A DNA stretch of 64,000 nt from Ectobius pallidus. Its lineage: Eukaryota; Arthropoda; Insecta; Blattodea; Ectobiidae. The position numbers and the translations under genes were made by a program. The stretch is taken from the NCBI GenBank assembly GCA_964059195.1, contig CAXKWD010000001.1, forward strand, positions 159,204,532 through 159,268,531, read 5' to 3'. The notes under the pieces are model-generated. The model was not told where the DNA came from. It did no database searches and worked only from the letters and a program-made list of their open reading frames with translations. Position 1 is the first letter of the stretch, and each line of letters begins with the position of its first letter. Below are positions 59,481-64,000 of the stretch, piece by piece.

Positions 59481-62410
59481 AAGCCTTTAGTAACGGTTTA
59501 AGGTGATATATATAATGTATAAAGTTTTAATAAAATTTGTTGCATTCGAACGGAAATTCATTTTATGAAACCTCATGGTTTCGTTTACATGTGGAATAAA
59601 TTAGAACATAATACGATTCCAACTTGTTCTTTATGGATTTTACAGTATATTGAGATTTTCGTATAGTTTTCTAACTTGGATATGTATGGCTAACCGCTTG
59701 CACAATTATCCCTTGCGTTTAAAAAGTATTATATTAATATTTTCTAGCCACCCAAACAAAATTAAGGGAAAGAGTTTGAGAAAAATGAATGCAGTATCGG
59801 TAGTCTATGTAAGGCTACCTATTTCTAGTAAAAAGACGAAACCAGCTAAGTATTCGTGTCACCGGGATTGAGTTTCCTATGGTGAACAAGGATTTGAGTT
59901 CGGATCGAAGTACGATCTCTCGACCATATCTTAGTTATCTTCAGAATTGGATCGGAAATTCGATCCGAATGTCTTTTTATGTGGCCATCTCTATAGGTAA
60001 CTCCGATCTGACTGTATCCATGTAAACTAGTACAATACGATCTCTTACATAGACTTAATTTATGATGCAATGTTTAACTTAGTTTCTAAAACAATTCTAA
60101 TGCGATATAATCCAATCAGTGTAAGGAATTTTAAAATCCTAAATGCGAAACAAACAGAGTAGAACGTTTTTGAACTGATACTGCATGTGACAAAGGACTG
60201 GGTTAGCACCCCACCACCATCTTCAGATTCAAATCCGGTGTAGAACAACGTTGGTTTGAAAAGGGGAAAAAGAATAAGAAAAATCACATTCCAAGTTACA
60301 ATAGCTTGAATCAGTTACTGCTACTTGTATGGAAATGGCACACAATTGGATGCGACGTCACATAGATGCCAAACAGTTTATAAGCAGTCACTAGAAATAA
60401 GGAACTACTACTAGGATAGTACCACAGAGCATGCTGTTCACATTTTCATTTTGTTCTTCAGTTTTTTAAAACCTTTGATGTGGTTTTCTTCAACCTCATA
60501 CTACTTTATGTTCCGATTCTTGTATACGTCTTTACAGTGAACAATAAAATACATCCAGTATGCAATAACCGGGCTTTAAGTGTTTGCTTAGCCAAGGGTT
60601 AGGTTCATTAAACATATAGGCCTACTACTGGAGGAAGGTGGGTGAGTTGTGTCACGCGATGACTACAAGATTGAGCTCAGGTATAATTGGGAGGAGATAA
60701 AAGCCAATACATTTCATATTGCTTTTAGAATGAAAGCATGATCAAACAAATTAACCATTTTATAATCTACACACAAATGATGTATAATGATGTTTTGAAC
60801 ATAAATAATTTATTTCATTTTCATGTAGACTGCAGTAGATTCACTTGAAACGCGCTCTGTTAATGCTGTGAATTGGCTGTTCGTATAGTGACGTCACGCT
60901 AGATGATGTAATACTAAACTTGAGTCTAAAACCCTGTGCAGACATTGCAAGCCTGGTAATGACGTTTGATACTGTACACTATGTATTTTTCTATTTCTGA
61001 TTTTTTCTGATTATTCTGTGTTATATATTTATTCTTTTGACTAAATTTTGAACTACGGTATGTCAGTGGTAGATGAAAGTTTACAATACACAATACGGTC
61101 CTGTAATATCAAATTCTCGGATTCTCAAGTGAAAATGATATAAGTTAGTTTTGTTGGAAGCCATTAGTAAAAGAGTATTTCCACTCCGCGGATTCTGTTT
61201 CGTGTTTATTTTGGAGATGCATGAACGTCACTGGAAAACCAGGAGTAATACCGGACGTTTCCTATTTTTGTAAATGCTGCATTTTTATGTAGGTTAGAGA
61301 TTGGAAACCGGTAAAATACAGTTATCTTTCAGCATTTCAGTTAAAAGATACCTAGATTCTCAGCACTTACTTAAGAAATCAAAGCTAATAACATGTGTAC
61401 TAAGTGATATTATTATTAATCAGGAATTCATTTCACGATTTATTCCGCTTCGCCTCGTATGGGATAAGTTTGAGAATAAGATTGTGGTGGGAAGAATATC
61501 GCTATTTCAGAGGTTGGGTTTCGTAAATAAGGGAAACTCGGATTTCTTGTAGTCACAGCAGCTTTCCTATCTGGTCTAGCGTAATGAGAAATTGGCTAGA
61601 AATAGAAAGGATTAATCATGTGATTTAGATTGCGAATTAAGCTTCTTTATGAAGGGGAAACATTCAAATAAATCTAGCCTTATCATCCTTCACGGACTGA
61701 AATTTCAGAAGTAAATATTCTTTGTGAAGTAGCAAAGCAATAAGCAAAGACGTTACCGGTTAGGGCAACAGAGAGGGGAAAATATTGTTCTCATTTGCCA
61801 TGGAAACAGTTTTATCAGCCAGAGAAATAAACCTCTTGCCACGTTAATTCGCACGCTGTAGTGATTAAGTAAACAATCCACTAATTAGAAGGCAGCTTTT
61901 CATGCAGTTTACTAAACCAAATTTTCATTGAATTATAAAATCACGCCTTGCTTTATAGATTACTACATTGATAAGTTACTCTAAGAAATTGAGCCTAGGT
62001 GACTACGTTATGAATTCGGCTTGATTCCATCATTTTTATTTACTAGCTATTCATGTCGATCGTTGAACTCTAAGCGTTGTAACTTCAGCAAAAAGTAAAT
62101 CCTGAAGTTTGAAATTTCAAACATTCCTGACTCACGTTAGGTACTTCGGTGGTATTTGAGGGTCTGGCTGCTGCCTTACGGGAGGTAGAGAGAGAGGCTT
62201 GCAAATAGAATACTCTGCTGAAATTCTTCGGTTAGTAATCATCATAATCTTAGCGAATATAAATGATCTAACTAAAGCAAGGGCTCAAGCATGAATTTAC
62301 ATGGGATACGAGAATAACAAAATATGGGTATAAGATGTTTAAAATCAAAATTGTAATAATGTATGTAATAATAAACTTCAAACTAAAAATAAAAAAAATA
62401 AAAATAAAAA
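59481..62410. other. Intergenic, nothing recognised
   Basis: Frames at 59650-59871, 60060-60287 and 61301-61552 have no known domain or convincing splice context. Confidence 0.45.
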
Positions 62411-62415
62411 ATAAA

Positions 62416-62469
<54 letters not shown>

Positions 62470-62470
62470 T
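62376..62470. repeat. A-rich and (AAT)n microsatellite
   Basis: An aaataaaaat-type stretch is followed by pure (AAT)n from about 62414. The poly-Asn frame 62335-62670 is an artefact of it. Confidence 0.95.
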
Positions 62471-63733
62471 GGCCGAGCGAAGCGAAGTCTTGTTTTAACT
62501 CGACCGTTCGGCATTTCGTCTGTCTGTCTGTAATTGTTTATTACGCAGTCACGATTATATGCGTTGTTCGATTTTCTTACAATTTTGCATGCATGTTCCT
62601 TGGAATCATTAAAACTATCTGTGTAAGGATTTTTATTTTTTATTCCGTTTCAAGATGGTGGCCATTTTAACCGATGAAGAGCAGATTTAGATTATTTGTT
62701 TTAGACGCGAGGTCTACTTTTCACAAAACTCCTAGTTGATAGAACATCACAACATAATATTGATCACGTCACAAATCCATTCATTAAAATGAAAAATTAA
62801 TTAATTTCATTTTATTTAGCCTATATTTTACATTGTACATTGTACATTGTAGTCCAGTGTAATGAAGCCTGTAATGATACTGGAGGTAGAAGAACCTTTA
62901 AAAAAGGTTGTAAGTAAAAATAATAAATTGTATTATGTCTGAATTTCAGTGACCATAGATTCTGAATTGTAAATATTCAATGTAGTAATAAAGTTCTTGT
63001 AATCAGATTTTACTCTTCTGGAGTTGACTAGGATTGTGGTCAAGAACATAGTGTGTGCACACTAAACTTGAGGAAAATGCACAAGCCTCCGGGCTCTGGT
63101 TATTTAATATTCACTTACAGTGCATATTTTATTAGAAATGAAACATTATAACGCGTTACATTGAATGCAGCTTCAAGGAGTGATTCCGCTACTTAAACAC
63201 CTGACATGGGTCATTTGATGTCTCGTCAGTAAACAGAAAAATGAATAGCGAAGTTTGGGTACCCCTAAGAAGATAACTAGATTATATTCGACCGTAGCTA
63301 CACGTAAGATAATCTTATGTATAATACACACTGTGGCGAGTTGAACTTTTCATGAATTTAGCTTTTATTAGCTGCAGCCATGTCTTACTTAATTTTTAAT
63401 ATGGTAGAAGCGGAGAGGAGAAAAGTTTATTATATTTCGCATTTCATGCATGGAGCAGACTCCAGGACTAGAAAAAAGAGCTTCCACATCGATTTGCATC
63501 CACCGACCCGTATGCGGGCTTGGGGAGGGGGCGGTTTCGTTGATGTCCATCGCCGTATAAACACTCAACCCATTCAATTTCTCGTGAAACCGCGCACTTT
63601 TATAAGTACATAAAATTCATGCTACTTTTTAATTTTTCATAAGACGGATGAGGACATATTCTCAGAGCGAAATTTGCAAAGACTCTCTTTGGTTAGATGA
63701 TGTAACGCAAAAATGACGATGGTTAAGATGATG
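62471..63733. other. Intergenic; one GC-richer patch near 63480-63600
   Basis: The patch has a frame of 77 codons (63380-63613) and an overlapping antisense frame, neither recognisable. A short run ggccgagcgaagcgaag follows the (AAT)n tract at 62471. Confidence 0.4.
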
Positions 63734-63739
63734 ATGATG

Positions 63740-63788
<49 letters not shown>

Positions 63789-63819
63789 TAATAATGGTAA
63801 TGGTAATAATAATAATAAC

Positions 63820-63888
<69 letters not shown>
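63734..63888. repeat. (AAT)n microsatellite, about 155 bp
   Basis: A long trinucleotide array with a few interruptions (aacaat, ggtaatggtaat). The poly-Ile and poly-Leu frames on the - strand are artefacts. Confidence 0.96.
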
Positions 63889-63889
<1 letters not shown>

Positions 63890-64000
63890 TGAAATACAGG
63901 TAGCAACACGGAATGGTGCAAGAACGAAGACCTCTTTTCCCTAGTGTTAAAAAAAGACTTGATATGAAATTAACGCTAACATACAATTTAACAGCTATAA

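Noticed and set aside
62335..62670. Poly-Asn frame with a hydrophobic end
   Set aside because: It is driven by (AAT)n; the rest has no family resemblance.
63380..63613. 77-codon frame in a GC-richer patch with an overlapping antisense frame
   Set aside because: No domain, no splice signals and no upstream context; GC content alone is not enough.
63637..63986. Long poly-Ile and poly-Leu frames on the - strand
   Set aside because: They are translations of the (AAT)n microsatellite.
1..64000. CRISPR arrays, bacterial operons, rRNA or tRNA genes
   Set aside because: None was seen; the tRNA-like A and B boxes noted belong to SINE copies without a foldable cloverleaf that I could confirm.

Overview
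This is eukaryotic, almost certainly insect, genomic DNA. It is AT-rich, its genes are split by long introns, and it is full of interspersed repeats: hAT, mariner, Sola2-like and Penelope-like relics, tRNA-derived SINEs, and (AAT)n and (TA)n tracts. The mixture resembles a large hemimetabolous (cockroach/termite-like) genome. That assignment is a guess from repeat style and protein resemblance, not something the sequence proves.

Only two host genes are well supported. The first is the 3' part of a ZNF830-like (zinc finger protein 830) gene on the + strand, with three exons at 12918-13153, 14982-15151 and 16502-16649. Splice phases agree and it ends at a stop; its zinc-finger exon is not in the window. 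The second lies on the - strand and encodes the C-terminal part of a single-pass membrane protein. Its exons at 48843-48960 (membrane segment), 40082-40266 and 33512-33645 (stop) join in frame, with introns of about 8.6 and 6.4 kb. I do not recognise the family. A further open segment at 33907-34075 has a phase that would let it act as an alternative last exon.

Region by region: 1-4300 holds two tandem 1.74-kb copies of a broken P2X7-like-domain gene, each carrying the same 826-bp hAT insertion. They are followed by a head-to-head third copy on the + strand. 4593-11702 is a nest: a long-TIR, Sola2-like transposon whose right TIR is interrupted by a truncated LINE (RT ORF) and a 2.6-kb hAT element, which itself holds a smaller hAT-type element. 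11707-12560 is a broken transposase, convergent with the P2X7-like copy. 12.9-16.7 kb is the ZNF830-like gene, with a deleted mariner and a Penelope-like inverted repeat in its introns. 16.7-33 kb has SINE/MITE copies, a broken intron-containing gene of an orphan repeated family (22979-25028), and a second deleted mariner (27648-28579). 33-49 kb is the membrane-protein gene with repeats in its introns. 49-64 kb has no recognisable gene, only MITEs, a tandem-unit repeat, a Penelope-like foldback and microsatellites.

No complete, functional transposase is visible. All mobile-element genes here are deleted, frameshifted or truncated, apart from one intact but 5'-truncated reverse transcriptase reading frame. 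Coordinates of element ends are best where target-site duplications (TSDs) were found (stated per entry); elsewhere they are approximate.
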